Source: Gemmatimonadota bacterium (GTDB lineage Bacteria; Gemmatimonadota; Gemmatimonadetes; Gemmatimonadales; Gemmatimonadaceae). From it: DNA of 64,000 nt. Where the stretch lies: the NCBI GenBank assembly GCA_016704465.1, contig JADJAD010000008.1, forward strand, positions 62,001 to 126,000, written 5' to 3'. Below the pieces are notes generated by a model that saw only the letters and a program-made list of their open reading frames with translations, was not told the DNA's origin and did no database searches. Shown piece after piece: positions 38,877-46,761 of this stretch (within the stretch, counting starts at the first letter, position 1; every line of letters begins with the position of its first letter). The translations under genes were made by a program, and so were the position numbers.

Positions 38877-39407
38877 ATGACCGCACCGGATCTCCGATAC
38901 CCTGTCGGGCTGTACGAGTCGCCTGCCGAGTACGCCGCCAGCTGGCGCAGCGCGTGCATCGACGCCATCGCCGGAACGCCGGCCGCGATGCGCGCCGCGC
39001 TGCACGGGCTCACCGAGGCCCAGCTCGACACCCCGTATCGTCCCGGTGGCTGGACGGTCCGCGAGCTGACGCACCACGTGCCCGACTCTCACCTCAACGC
39101 ATACATCCGGCTGAAGTTGGCGCTGACGGAAGACGTGCCGACCATCAAGGCCTACGATGAGGCGGCGTGGGCCAGGCTGGACGATTCGCGCACCACACCC
39201 ATCGACGTGTCGCTCGCCCTGCTCGAGGCGGTCCACGATCGCTTCGTTCGCCTGCTCCGCGTCATGTCCGACGACGACTTTGCGCGCTGCTACCGGCACC
39301 CGGACACCGGCGAGCATTCACTCAACCACCTGACTGGGCTGTACGCGTGGCATGGCCGGCATCACGTGGCGCACATCACGGCCCTGCGCGCGCGCGAGCG
39401 GTTCTAG
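38877..39407 (+). CDS. YfiT-like bacillithiol transferase family protein (DinB superfamily)
   Basis: A 176-residue metal protein. RYPVGLYESPAEY at the start, PYRPGGWTVRELTHHVPDSHLNAYIRLKLALTEDVPTIKAYDE in the middle and YAWHGRHHVAHI at the end match the YfiT group, with the three His ligands in HHVPDSH and HGRHH. B. subtilis YfiT-type proteins are linked to bacillithiol S-transfer; here the thiol is unknown. It is divergent from the M55 gene across a 137-base gap. Confidence 0.88.
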   Translation: MTAPDLRYPVGLYESPAEYAASWRSACIDAIAGTPAAMRAALHGLTEAQLDTPYRPGGWTVRELTHHVPDSHLNAYIRLKLALTEDVPTIKAYDEAAWARLDDSRTTPIDVSLALLEAVHDRFVRLLRVMSDDDFARCYRHPDTGEHSLNHLTGLYAWHGRHHVAHITALRARERF

Positions 39408-39447
39408 CCGCCGTTGCGCGCGCAGGTGCCGTCGTGCGCCCACCGCC

Positions 39448-39476
39448 TTGCCCGCCCGCCCTCGGATCAATACAAT
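39448..39476 (+). promoter_or_regulatory. Sigma-70-like promoter giving a leaderless transcript
   Basis: TTGCCC (39448-39453) and TACAAT (39471-39476) are spaced by 17 bases. The A of the ATG at 39483 is the seventh base after the -10, exactly where transcription should begin, so the mRNA would have no leader. No Shine-Dalgarno is present, in agreement. Confidence 0.65.
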
Positions 39477-39482
39477 CGGCGT

Positions 39483-40040
39483 ATGCTCACCCTCCGGCAG
39501 TTCGCGCCACTGGCGCTGGCGTCCCTCCTCATCGCCGCCGCCCCGTCGCGTCAGGCAGACACCGTCGTCCTCGTCGTACGGCACGCCGAGAAGGCCGGGC
39601 CCAGTGGTGACGTGCCACTCTCGCCGGCTGGCGAAGCGCGTGCCCGGTCCCTCGTTGGCGTCGGGCGGGATGCCGGCATCTCCGCCGTGCTCACGACGCA
39701 GTTCCAGCGCACCCGCCAGACCGGGGCGCCGCTGGCCGAATCGTTAGGCATCACGCCCGAGGTGATGGACGTGCGTGGTGGTGTGGCCGAGCATGCGAAG
39801 GGCATCGCCGATGCGGTGCGTGCGCGCCACGCGGGACGCACGGTGTTGGTGGTGGGGCACAGCAACACCGTGCCGGCCATCGTGCATGCCCTGGGGGGGG
39901 CGAAGTATCCCGATATCTGCGACGACGTGTACGACGACCTGTTCACGGTGATTCTCGCCGCGGACGGCTCGGCGCGCGTGGTGCACGGCAAGTACGGTGC
40001 GCCATCGCCATCCACCACCGCCTGCCCGGCGATGCAGTAG
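39483..40040 (+). CDS. Exported histidine phosphatase (phosphoglycerate-mutase-like)
   Basis: A 185-residue protein with a signal peptide (FAPLALASLLIAAAPSRQA). It has the catalytic RHAEK motif, the strand LTTQFQRTRQTGAPLAE and the second-histidine motif VVGHSNTVPAIV of the histidine phosphatase superfamily branch 1. Being short and exported, it probably acts on a phosphomonoester in the periplasm. A sigma-70-like promoter abuts its ATG, suggesting leaderless translation. Confidence 0.88.
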   Translation: MLTLRQFAPLALASLLIAAAPSRQADTVVLVVRHAEKAGPSGDVPLSPAGEARARSLVGVGRDAGISAVLTTQFQRTRQTGAPLAESLGITPEVMDVRGGVAEHAKGIADAVRARHAGRTVLVVGHSNTVPAIVHALGGAKYPDICDDVYDDLFTVILAADGSARVVHGKYGAPSPSTTACPAMQ

Positions 40041-40088
40041 CGCTGGCGCTGGCCGGCCTCGCCACGTCCTGACCCGGCGCGCACCAAC

Positions 40089-40694
40089 TCAGCGGCCCGG
40101 AGCCGATCCCGAGTCGGGACGTGCGGTCGGGGCGATGCTCGGCATCGTCGCCTCCAGTGCCTCGGCGCTGGCGCGGGGCATGTCGGACAGGTGCTCGTTG
40201 GTAACCTCCCAGCGGCCACCCCGCCGCTGCCACACCGCGGTCCAGACGCCGCCAATCACGTGCGGGGCCCCTCGGTCGGTCCAGTGCGGGACGGTGTATT
40301 GTGCCGTCATGACCGCAGCATCGCGGCTGATGACGTCCACCTCGATGGCGTCCCACGCCCACGTGGGACGAATCATGAACTGCCCCACGCCGTCCCAGAA
40401 CGAGCGGACGGCAATGCCGACCAGGTCGCGCGTCGTCGTCACCCGTCCCGCCGTTGCCGACACCACCCGACCCTCGGGGGGATAGATCGAGAGCATGCCG
40501 GCCGGAACGTCGCTCGCCGTGAGGTTGTAGGCCGCCGTTACCAGCGTGCGAATCGAGTCGCCGATACTCTTGGACTCGGCGGCGGTGAGCGCGGGCCCCG
40601 CTTCGGGAGAGGGGGGCGCGCAGCTGGAGAGCACGCCGGCCGACGCTGCGGCGAGCAGGAAGAGCCGGCGGAGTTGCGACGAGGCGGGGCGCAT
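40089..40694 (-). CDS. NTF2-like lipoprotein
   Basis: A 201-residue lipoprotein. The signal ends in the lipobox LSSC near residue 19. The mature part (SIGDSIRTLVTAAYN, VVSATAGRVTTTRDLVGIAVRSFWDG, DVISRDAAVMTAQYTVPH, GVWTAVWQRRGGRWEVTNEHLS) reads as a cone-shaped NTF2/SnoaL-like fold. No catalytic residues can be assigned. The C-terminal 25 residues are a disordered Pro/Ala/Ser tail. Start 40694 is chosen to place the lipobox correctly. Confidence 0.78.
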   Translation of the reverse strand: MRPASSQLRRLFLLAAASAGVLSSCAPPSPEAGPALTAAESKSIGDSIRTLVTAAYNLTASDVPAGMLSIYPPEGRVVSATAGRVTTTRDLVGIAVRSFWDGVGQFMIRPTWAWDAIEVDVISRDAAVMTAQYTVPHWTDRGAPHVIGGVWTAVWQRRGGRWEVTNEHLSDMPRASAEALEATMPSIAPTARPDSGSAPGR

Positions 40695-41082
40695 GGCATG
40701 GAGGGAGAGATGGTGGTCCCGCAGTGTACCCGATACGGCGTTCGGCGGCGCACCCGCCGGGCCAACTCCTCGGTCTGACGTCGTCAACCTATTCCTCAGA
40801 GTCGGGGGGCGGGGAAGACCGACATCGACGGGATGGCTCGTGAAGCGGCCGGCGCACCACGACGCGGCGGCTCCCGGCCGGAGTAGGGCGTGCGCGACGA
40901 CTCGTGCGAGCGCTCGAAGTGTACCGGCAGGGAGACAGAGAATCGTCAGCGCGGGGGGACACTATTGTGTACGTTGTGAATGCCACCCCCTTGTGTAGGG
41001 ATTGGCCCGCGCCCTGCAATAGACCTGACCGCGCGGCCGATCCGCCCGTGACCCAATGTGTCGCTCCGATTTCGGGGGAAAG
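40695..41082. other. Divergent intergenic region (388 bp)
   Basis: It lies between the NTF2-like lipoprotein (minus) and the proline-rich lipoprotein (plus). The bases CTATTGTGTA at 40962-40971 repeat the word before enolase and may be part of a promoter. Otherwise no gene or hairpin was recognised. Confidence 0.4.
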
Positions 41083-41643
41083 ATGCGTACCAGCCTTGTT
41101 CGCCTGTTTGTTCCGCTCGCGATACTCGCCGCGGCATGCGATGGCGGCGACTCGCAGTCGGCGTCACTGTCCGCCGACCTGAAGCAGGATCTCGCTGCGG
41201 CTTCTGCGCCAAAGCTGGAGCTGGCCAGCGCTGCTGGCGACTATCAGCCGATGCGTTTCGTCTCGGAACTTGAGCAGACCAACCTGTCCACGCCGGTGAA
41301 GCGTGCCCCGACGCCGCGACCGGAGCCGACGCCGGCTCCGAAGCCGGTGGACGAGCCGACACCGGAGCCGCAGCCCGAGGCCCAGGTTGCCGAGGCGCCG
41401 CAGGTCGACGAAGCGGTCTCGGCGGTCCCAAGCGTCGCGCCACGTCCGTCAGCGCTTCCGGTCGATGTGCCGTCGACACAGGGTGTCGGCAATAGCGACG
41501 GGCAGGTGTTTGGGCGCGGAGGCGATCGCGGCGCCGACATCGGCGGAATCATCGGGGTAGTCATTCGCGGGGGCGGCGTCGGACCGGACCATTGTCCACC
41601 GCGTCGCCGTGGTGGGCGGCGCCCATTCCCGATCCTGCCATAG
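41083..41643 (+). CDS. Proline-rich lipoprotein of unknown function
   Basis: A 186-residue predicted lipoprotein: signal peptide with lipobox LAAAC near residue 19, an Asp/Ser-rich spacer, a short folded segment (YQPMRFVSELEQTNLSTPVKRA), a Pro-Glu-Pro-Lys stretch (residues 77-110) resembling the stiff spacer of TonB-like proteins, and a glycine-rich end (GRGGDRGADIGGIIGVVIRGGGVG). GGGGAAAG precedes the ATG. It could reach through the peptidoglycan from its lipid anchor. No enzymatic motif is seen. Confidence 0.7.
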   Translation: MRTSLVRLFVPLAILAAACDGGDSQSASLSADLKQDLAAASAPKLELASAAGDYQPMRFVSELEQTNLSTPVKRAPTPRPEPTPAPKPVDEPTPEPQPEAQVAEAPQVDEAVSAVPSVAPRPSALPVDVPSTQGVGNSDGQVFGRGGDRGADIGGIIGVVIRGGGVGPDHCPPRRRGGRRPFPILP

Positions 41644-41687
41644 CGGTTCGACTCGGGCACACGAGCGCCTAGCCGGTACCCGTCCTC

Positions 41688-41741
41688 GGTAACGCGGGTA
41701 ACGCGGGTAACGCGGGTAACGCGGGTAACGCGGGTAACGCG
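41688..41741 (+). repeat. Six perfect tandem copies of GGTAACGCG
   Basis: 54 bases of identical 9-bp units, between the proline-rich lipoprotein stop and a strong hairpin. Too short a unit for CRISPR; likely slippage, possibly an iteron-like protein site. Confidence 0.95.
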
Positions 41742-41782
41742 GCGCGCCGGGAGCCGACACGCTCGGCAGCACGGAGAACGAA

Positions 41783-41817
41783 TCGCGGGGCGACGAGCGT
41801 TAGGCTTGTCGCCCCGC
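41783..41817 (+). terminator. Strong stem-loop, probable terminator without T-run
   Basis: CGCGGGGCGAC (41783-41793) pairs perfectly with GTCGCCCCGCG (41807-41817) around a 13-base loop that contains the octamer CGTTAGGC. No T-run follows. Confidence 0.55.
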
Positions 41818-42031
41818 GTCGTTCGGCCGACGAATCCCTGCCCACGGATCCCAGTCGAGTGACGCGCCTGCGCCGCGTCGGAGCGCCTGCGCCGCGTCGG
41901 CGCGGCTCACTGGCGGCGCTGGAGTCGTCGCGCCATACTCCCGCCACGCCACCGCTCGGCGTGCGCGACCGGTAGTCCGGCGCGCGCACGCCGCCTCGCC
42001 TGCTCACGCGTTCCCCACTTCGACTGTGCTG

Positions 42032-42463
42032 ATGAAGGATTTTCCCGATCATCACGACGCTGACCTCGTCCTGAAACTCTACGAAATGCGCCGCGAGCCC
42101 GTCATGCGCGCCTCGCGCAACGAGCTGAACGCCGGATTCTGGCCGACGTCGCCCGATGAGGTGGCGGCGATTGCCAAGAACGATCACCCGCTGAACGCCG
42201 CGTACCGGCAGTGCGCCTCGTACTGGGAGATGGCGTACGCCATGGCGCGCCACGGAGTGATGCACGCCGACTTCATGCTCGAGAGTACGGGCGAGGGGCT
42301 GCTGCTGTACGCACGGGTCGAACCCTGGCTGGCCGAGATCCGCGCGCAGGGGAATCCGCTTGCGTTCCGGAACGCGGAATGGGTGGCGAACGAGACGGAG
42401 ATGGGGCGGCTGATCATGGAACGGTTTCGCGCGCGCATCCGCGCCCGCCAGGCGGGGAAGTGA
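42032..42463 (+). CDS. Conserved helical hypothetical protein
   Basis: A 143-residue protein starting at ATG 42032 (GTG 42026 is possible). It reads DFPDHHDADLVLKLYEMRREPVMRASR, then NDHPLNAAYRQCASYWEMAYAMARHGVMHADFMLES and FRNAEWVANETEMGRLIMERFRARI. It is helical and charged with clear codon bias, so it is real, but I cannot name the family. Two bases separate its stop from the SET-domain gene start, so the two are almost surely cotranscribed. Confidence 0.75.
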   Translation: MKDFPDHHDADLVLKLYEMRREPVMRASRNELNAGFWPTSPDEVAAIAKNDHPLNAAYRQCASYWEMAYAMARHGVMHADFMLESTGEGLLLYARVEPWLAEIRAQGNPLAFRNAEWVANETEMGRLIMERFRARIRARQAGK

Positions 42464-42465
42464 CC

Positions 42466-43188
42466 ATGGCCGCCGGAAAGTCTCGGAAGGTGCTGGCCCT
42501 GCCGCAGCCGTTCGCGGTGAAGAAGTCGCGGATCCAGGGCAAGGGGGGCTTCGCCACGCGTGACATCCGCAAGGGAGAGCGGGTGGTGGAGTACGTGGGC
42601 GAGCGCATCTCGTGGAAGGAAGCGGATCGCCGATACGACGACGACGGGATGGGGCGCCACCACACGTTCCTGTTCGCCGTGACCACTCGCACGGTGATCG
42701 ACGGCGCGGTGGACGGGAACGATTCGCGCTTCATCAACCACGCCTGCGATCCGAACTGCGAGGCGATCGACGTGAACGGGCGCATCTTCGTCGAGGCGAT
42801 GCGGGCGATTGCGGCTGGCGAGGAGCTGTTCTACGACTACGCCTACGCGCGCGATGCGACGACGACTGCCGAGGACGAGGAAGTGTATCGATGCCGCTGC
42901 GGCTCGCCCAAGTGCCGCGGGAGCATCCTCGAGCCGGTCAAGAAGTCGCGCACGCTCCCCACGACGCACCACGCCGCGGCGCGCCATCCGCACGAGCACG
43001 TGGGAGCGGAACCCACCGCCGGGAGCACCAAGCGCGCGAAGGGGACGAAGAAGTCTGGGAAGCAGGCCGGAAAGCCGGCAGGGAAGCAGACTGGGAAGCA
43101 GGCCGGGAAGCCGGCCGGGAAGCAGGCCGGGAAGTCGGCCGGGAAGCCGGCCGGGAAGTCCGCGGGACGGCGCTCATCGTCGCGATGA
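42466..43188 (+). CDS. SET-domain protein lysine methyltransferase with histone H1-like tail
   Basis: A 240-residue protein. The SET domain (about 18-150) is intact: KGGFATRDIRKGERVVEYVGERI, the SAM/active-site motif NHACDPNCE, GEELFYDYAYA with the catalytic Tyr, and a post-SET zinc motif CRCGSPKC. Residues 185-240 are a basic tail with nine G-K-x-A/T tetrapeptides, like histone H1 or bacterial H1-like proteins. It likely methylates lysines in DNA-binding or ribosomal proteins, perhaps its own tail. ATG lies two bases after the previous stop and its stop overlaps the next ATG (ATGA). Confidence 0.9.
   Translation: MAAGKSRKVLALPQPFAVKKSRIQGKGGFATRDIRKGERVVEYVGERISWKEADRRYDDDGMGRHHTFLFAVTTRTVIDGAVDGNDSRFINHACDPNCEAIDVNGRIFVEAMRAIAAGEELFYDYAYARDATTTAEDEEVYRCRCGSPKCRGSILEPVKKSRTLPTTHHAAARHPHEHVGAEPTAGSTKRAKGTKKSGKQAGKPAGKQTGKQAGKPAGKQAGKSAGKPAGKSAGRRSSSR
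43057..43164 (+). repeat. Nine 12-bp coding repeats (Gly-Lys-x-Ala/Thr)
   Basis: Nine in-frame tetrapeptide units make the basic tail of the SET protein. The third residue is Gln, Pro or Ser. Repeat-number change would alter tail length and charge without breaking the frame. Confidence 0.9.
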
Positions 43189-44111
43189 ATGAGACGGCGG
43201 CCGTTCTCGACCGATTGAGCCTGCGCGCGCTGCTGGCCGAGGCAATCGACTACGCGGGACTGTTTCCCCCCGCGTCGCTCGACCTGGCGAGCGTGGTGGA
43301 GAACTACCGGGCCTACCGTCGCTCGGACGATGCCTGGTCGTTAGGTCGCCTGATCGTTCCGGCCGCTCGACTCGACGCGTTGGCCGCCCAGGCGGGGGCG
43401 GGCTGGCGAGCGGACGCCGCCGACCACGCGGGTGACGCGCAGCCGTGGAGAATCAGCGCGCTGATCGGTGCCGACGTGGAGTCCGATGCGGCTCGCGTGG
43501 CGGCGTTCAACGAACGCGACGCTGCGTTGGCTGTGGTGGACAGCGTCGAGTCGCGGGCCACGTCTCCCGAGGAAATCCGGGCGCTGGCCGGCCACTTCGG
43601 CGGCCTGCAGCACTTCATCGAACTCCCGCTCGACGTGGAACTGTCGCCGCTGCTGGTGGCCGTTCGCGACAGCAGCGCCCGAGCGAAGATCCGGACGGGC
43701 GGGGCGGTGGCCTCCGCCATCCCCTCGGCGCGCGACGTCGCGCGATTCCTGCGCGGGTGTGCCGACGCGGGGGTCGCCTTCAAGGCGACCGCAGGGCTGC
43801 ATCATCCGCTGCGCGGTGAATACCGGCTCACCTACGAGGCGTCGAGCGCGCAGGGGACGATGTTCGGCTACCTCACCCTGTTCCTGGCGGCCGCGCAGGC
43901 GCGCGACGGAGCGCCGGTTGAGGTGCTCGAAGCGACGCTCGAGTCGCGGCGATCGACGGCGATCGAGATCTCGGACGCGGAGATCCGCTGGGACGGTCAG
44001 TGCGCCTCCACGCAATCGTTGGCCGCCACGCGCGAGGTGTTCGCGCTGGCGTTCGGGTCGTGCTCCTTCCGCGAGCCGCTCGACGACCTTGGCACCCTGT
44101 TCGCCCCCTAG
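43185..44111 (+). CDS. Conserved hypothetical protein beside fumarylacetoacetase
   Basis: A 308-residue soluble protein: ALLAEAIDYAGLFPPASLDLASVVENYRAYRR, LGRLIVPAARLDALA, FIELPLDVELSPLLVAV, KIRTGGAVASAIPSARDVARFLRGCADAGVAFKATAGLHHPLRGEYRLTYE, GYLTLFLAAAQA. Alternating strands and helices with KATAGLHHP suggest a TIM-barrel-like enzyme. I do not recognise a named family. It overlaps the SET gene by four bases and stops three bases before fahA, so a role next to aromatic amino-acid breakdown is plausible but unproven. Confidence 0.75.
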   Translation: MNETAAVLDRLSLRALLAEAIDYAGLFPPASLDLASVVENYRAYRRSDDAWSLGRLIVPAARLDALAAQAGAGWRADAADHAGDAQPWRISALIGADVESDAARVAAFNERDAALAVVDSVESRATSPEEIRALAGHFGGLQHFIELPLDVELSPLLVAVRDSSARAKIRTGGAVASAIPSARDVARFLRGCADAGVAFKATAGLHHPLRGEYRLTYEASSAQGTMFGYLTLFLAAAQARDGAPVEVLEATLESRRSTAIEISDAEIRWDGQCASTQSLAATREVFALAFGSCSFREPLDDLGTLFAP

Positions 44112-44114
44112 ACG

Positions 44115-45449
44115 ATGCTCAACGACACTCATCGCCCCGACCTGCGCGCCTGGGTCACCAGCGCCAATGACGGGATCACCGACTTTCCGATCCAGAACCT
44201 CCCGTACGGCGTGTTCCGCCGCCGGGCGAGCGACGAACCGTGGCGCGTGGGGGTGGCCATTGGCGCGGAAATCCTCGACATCCCGGCTGTGCACCGGTTG
44301 GGTTGGCTGGATGGATCGACGAACGGGGCGGCGACGACCTGCGCATCCGGCTCGCTCAATGGGCTGATGTCGCTGGAACCCGACGACTGGTCGGCGTTGC
44401 GACGCTCGCTCAGCGACCTGCTGCGTCACGACACACCGACCGGCCGGCTGGCGCACGCGCATGCGGACGCGGTCCTGGTGTCGCAGGCCGACGCGGAGAT
44501 GCGCCTGCCGGCGCACGTGGGCGACTACACCGACTTCTACGCGTCGGTCTTTCACGCCACCAACGTGGGGTCGTTGTTCCGTCCCGACAATCCGCTCCTT
44601 CCCAACTACAAGTGGATCCCGATCGGATACCACGCCAGGGCGTCGTCGCTGGTGGTAAGCGGCACGCCCGTCGTGCGACCGCTCGGGCAGGTGGCCGGCG
44701 AGGGAGGCGGACCGCCGCGTGTGGCGCGCAGCGGACGGCTGGACTACGAAGCGGAATTGGGGCTCTTTGTGGCGCGCGGCAATGCGCTGGGCTCGACGAT
44801 CTCGATCGACGAGGCGCCGGATCACATGTTCGGGATTGCGCTACTCAACGACTGGTCGGCACGCGACATCCAGGCGTGGGAGTATCAACCGCTCGGCCCC
44901 TTTCTCGCCAAGAGCTTCGCGACGACACTCTCCCCGTGGGTTGTGACGTTCGAGGCGCTCGCCCCGTTCCGCGTCGCGGCTTTTGCGCGACCGGCCGGGG
45001 ACCCGTCGCCGCTCCCCTACCTCGCGGACGCTGGTGACCAGGCGTACGGCGGCGTCGACCTCGCGGTGGAGATCTGGATTCGTACAGCGCGCATGCGCGT
45101 CGAGGGTCAGCCTGCCACCCGCCTGTCCCGCGGCAACGCCCGCGACCTGTACTGGACGATGGCGCAACTGCTCACCCATCACGCCAGCAACGGCTGCAAC
45201 CTGCAGCCGGGAGACCTGCTCGGCAGCGGGACCATCTCCGGGGCCGAGCGCGACAGCCGTGGTTGCCTGCTGGAACTCACGCAGGGCGGGAAGGAGCCCG
45301 TCTCCCTGCCAAACGGCGAGAAGCGCCGCTTCCTCGAGGATGGCGACGAGGTCATCCTGCGTGGACATTGCGAGCGCGCCGGGCACGTCCGCATCGGGTT
45401 CGGCGAGTGCAGCGGCGTTGTCGTGCCGGCGAACACTTCCACGTACTGA
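44115..45449 (+). CDS. fahA: Fumarylacetoacetase
   Basis: A 444-residue enzyme splitting fumarylacetoacetate to fumarate and acetoacetate, the last step of tyrosine and homogentisate breakdown. Motifs: SANDGITDFPIQNLPYGVF, HVGDYTDFYASVFHATNVG with the metal Asp, GYHARASSLVVSGTPVVRP, LDYEAELGLFV, NDWSARDIQAWEYQPLGPFLAKSF and the final LLGSGTISG. Length is normal. The upstream genes for homogentisate formation are not in the window. RidA follows after 16 bases. Confidence 0.95.
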   Translation: MLNDTHRPDLRAWVTSANDGITDFPIQNLPYGVFRRRASDEPWRVGVAIGAEILDIPAVHRLGWLDGSTNGAATTCASGSLNGLMSLEPDDWSALRRSLSDLLRHDTPTGRLAHAHADAVLVSQADAEMRLPAHVGDYTDFYASVFHATNVGSLFRPDNPLLPNYKWIPIGYHARASSLVVSGTPVVRPLGQVAGEGGGPPRVARSGRLDYEAELGLFVARGNALGSTISIDEAPDHMFGIALLNDWSARDIQAWEYQPLGPFLAKSFATTLSPWVVTFEALAPFRVAAFARPAGDPSPLPYLADAGDQAYGGVDLAVEIWIRTARMRVEGQPATRLSRGNARDLYWTMAQLLTHHASNGCNLQPGDLLGSGTISGAERDSRGCLLELTQGGKEPVSLPNGEKRRFLEDGDEVILRGHCERAGHVRIGFGECSGVVVPANTSTY

Positions 45450-45465
45450 CTCACGGAGACTCGAC

Positions 45466-45843
45466 ATGCAGACTGTGCTGACCGATGCGGCCCCGCATCC
45501 GGCGGGACACTATTCGCAGGGCGTGGTGCACAATGGCGTGGTGTACGTCGCCGGCCAGCTCCCGATCGTCCCCGGGAGCGATGACCGCACCGTCGGGACC
45601 ATGGACGCGCAGACGGAACAGACGCTGCGCAACGTGGAAGCCGTGCTGCTCGCGTGCGGGAGCTCACTCGACCGCGTGCTGCAGATGACGATCTATGTCA
45701 GCGACATCGAGCAGTGGGGGGCGGTGAACCTGGCGTATGCGCGTGTCATGGGCGCCCATAAGCCGGCGCGCGCCGTCGTCCCCGTGAAGGAGTTGCACTA
45801 CGGGTACCAGATTGAGATACAGGCGGTCGCGGCCGTGGCGTAG
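45466..45843 (+). CDS. RidA family protein
   Basis: A 125-residue small protein with the RidA/YjgF signature: PAGHYSQGVVHNGVVYVAGQLP, QTEQTLRNVEAVLLACGSSLDRVLQMTIYVSDIEQW and ARVMGAHKPARAVVPVKEL with the conserved Arg. RidA proteins hydrolyse reactive imines and enamines. A GGAGAC site lies upstream of ATG 45466. It sits directly behind fahA and may clear reactive intermediates of amino-acid catabolism; the terminal Glu characteristic of true RidA appears in YGYQIEIQAVA. Confidence 0.9.
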   Translation: MQTVLTDAAPHPAGHYSQGVVHNGVVYVAGQLPIVPGSDDRTVGTMDAQTEQTLRNVEAVLLACGSSLDRVLQMTIYVSDIEQWGAVNLAYARVMGAHKPARAVVPVKELHYGYQIEIQAVAAVA

Positions 45844-45844
45844 A

Positions 45845-45878
45845 GGGACGGGAGACGGGAGACGGGGGACGGGAGGGG
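45845..45878 (+). repeat. G-tract cluster with G-quadruplex potential
   Basis: Six runs of three or more G within 34 bases, built from near-tandem GACGGGA units, immediately after the ridA stop. It can form a G-quadruplex, or pair with CTCCCCGTCCC at 45892-45902 as a hairpin. Either could attenuate transcription into the SDR gene. Confidence 0.55.
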
Positions 45879-45938
45879 CGCTGTAGCTGGACTCCCCGTC
45901 CCGATTGAGCGCCATCACGACGACTCTGGGTTTGCGAC

Positions 45939-46694
45939 ATGACGCACGACCTTTCTGGCAAGACGGCGCTGGTCACCGGGGGGACACGGGGTATCGGGCG
46001 CGCCATCGCGATGGCACTTGCAGGCGCGGGTGCGCACGTCATCGTGACCTCGCGAAAAGAGGCGGCCGTGGGTGAGACGGTGGATGCCATCCGGCGCGCA
46101 GGGCATCGTGCGGACGGTATTCCTGCCAACGTTGGGCGTCTCGACGAACTGCACGCCTTCGCCGACCGGCTCTTCGCCACGCACTCGGCGATCGACATCC
46201 TGGTCAACAACGCGGCAGCAAACCCGGTGTTCGGGCCGGTGGAGCAGACGACGCCCGAGGCGTTTGCCAAGATCATGGATGTCAACCTCCGCGCCCCGTT
46301 CGAGCTGGCCAAGCGCTGCCTGCCCGGCATGGAGGCGCGGGGCGGAGGGGCGATCGTCAACATTTCATCCATCGGTGGTGTCTCGCCCGAGGCGCACCTG
46401 GGGATCTACAGCGTGAGCAAGGCCGCCCTCATCAGCCTGACGGAGGTCATGGCGCGCGAGTGGGGACCGCGCAACGTGCGCGCCAACGTGATCTGCCCCG
46501 GCTTGATCAAGACCGACTTTAGCCGAGCCCTGTGGGGCAACGAGACGCTCCTGCAACAGACGCTGGACGCCCAGCCGCTCCCGCGCATGGGCGAGCCCGA
46601 CGACGTGGCGAACCTGGCACTCTTTCTCGCCTCGCCGGCGTCGTCGTTCTGCACGGGTGGGACCTACATGGTCGACGGCGGTTACACGATCTAG
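45939..46694 (+). CDS. Short-chain dehydrogenase/reductase
   Basis: A 251-residue classical SDR. TGGTRGIG at the N-terminus binds the cofactor, NNAAAN is the structural motif, and the catalytic Ser-Tyr-Lys lie in VNISSIGGVSPEAHLGIYSVSKAAL. The C-terminus (GRPE-like LPRMGEPDDVANLALFLASPASSFCTGGTYMVDGG) is typical of FabG-like or glucose-1-dehydrogenase-like members. Cofactor preference is not certain; the Arg and Lys after the second strand (SRKEAAV) suggest NADP(H). Its place before an acyl-CoA dehydrogenase suggests hydroxyacyl or fatty-acid metabolism. Confidence 0.9.
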   Translation: MTHDLSGKTALVTGGTRGIGRAIAMALAGAGAHVIVTSRKEAAVGETVDAIRRAGHRADGIPANVGRLDELHAFADRLFATHSAIDILVNNAAANPVFGPVEQTTPEAFAKIMDVNLRAPFELAKRCLPGMEARGGGAIVNISSIGGVSPEAHLGIYSVSKAALISLTEVMAREWGPRNVRANVICPGLIKTDFSRALWGNETLLQQTLDAQPLPRMGEPDDVANLALFLASPASSFCTGGTYMVDGGYTI

Positions 46695-46701
46695 CGTCGT
46701 C

Positions 46702-46737
46702 GGCTAGCGTCGGTACTCCGGCTAGCGTCGGCACTCC
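46702..46737 (+). repeat. Two tandem copies of an 18-bp word
   Basis: GGCTAGCGTCGGTACTCC and a one-base variant stand side by side between the SDR gene and the acyl-CoA dehydrogenase gene. A partial third copy precedes them. No function is evident. Confidence 0.85.
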
Positions 46738-46761
46738 GGACCTCCTCAGCCCCGCACGTCC

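Larger units (their letters stand above)
41644..42031. other. Repeat-bearing intergenic region (388 bp)
   Basis: It holds six 9-bp repeats (41688-41741), an 11-bp stem-loop (41783-41817) and two copies of an 18-bp word spaced by one base (41864-41881 and 41883-41900). No gene was recognised. Confidence 0.6.

Noticed and set aside
41688..41741. CRISPR-like array
   Set aside because: Units are 9 bp and contiguous with no spacers, and no cas genes are present.
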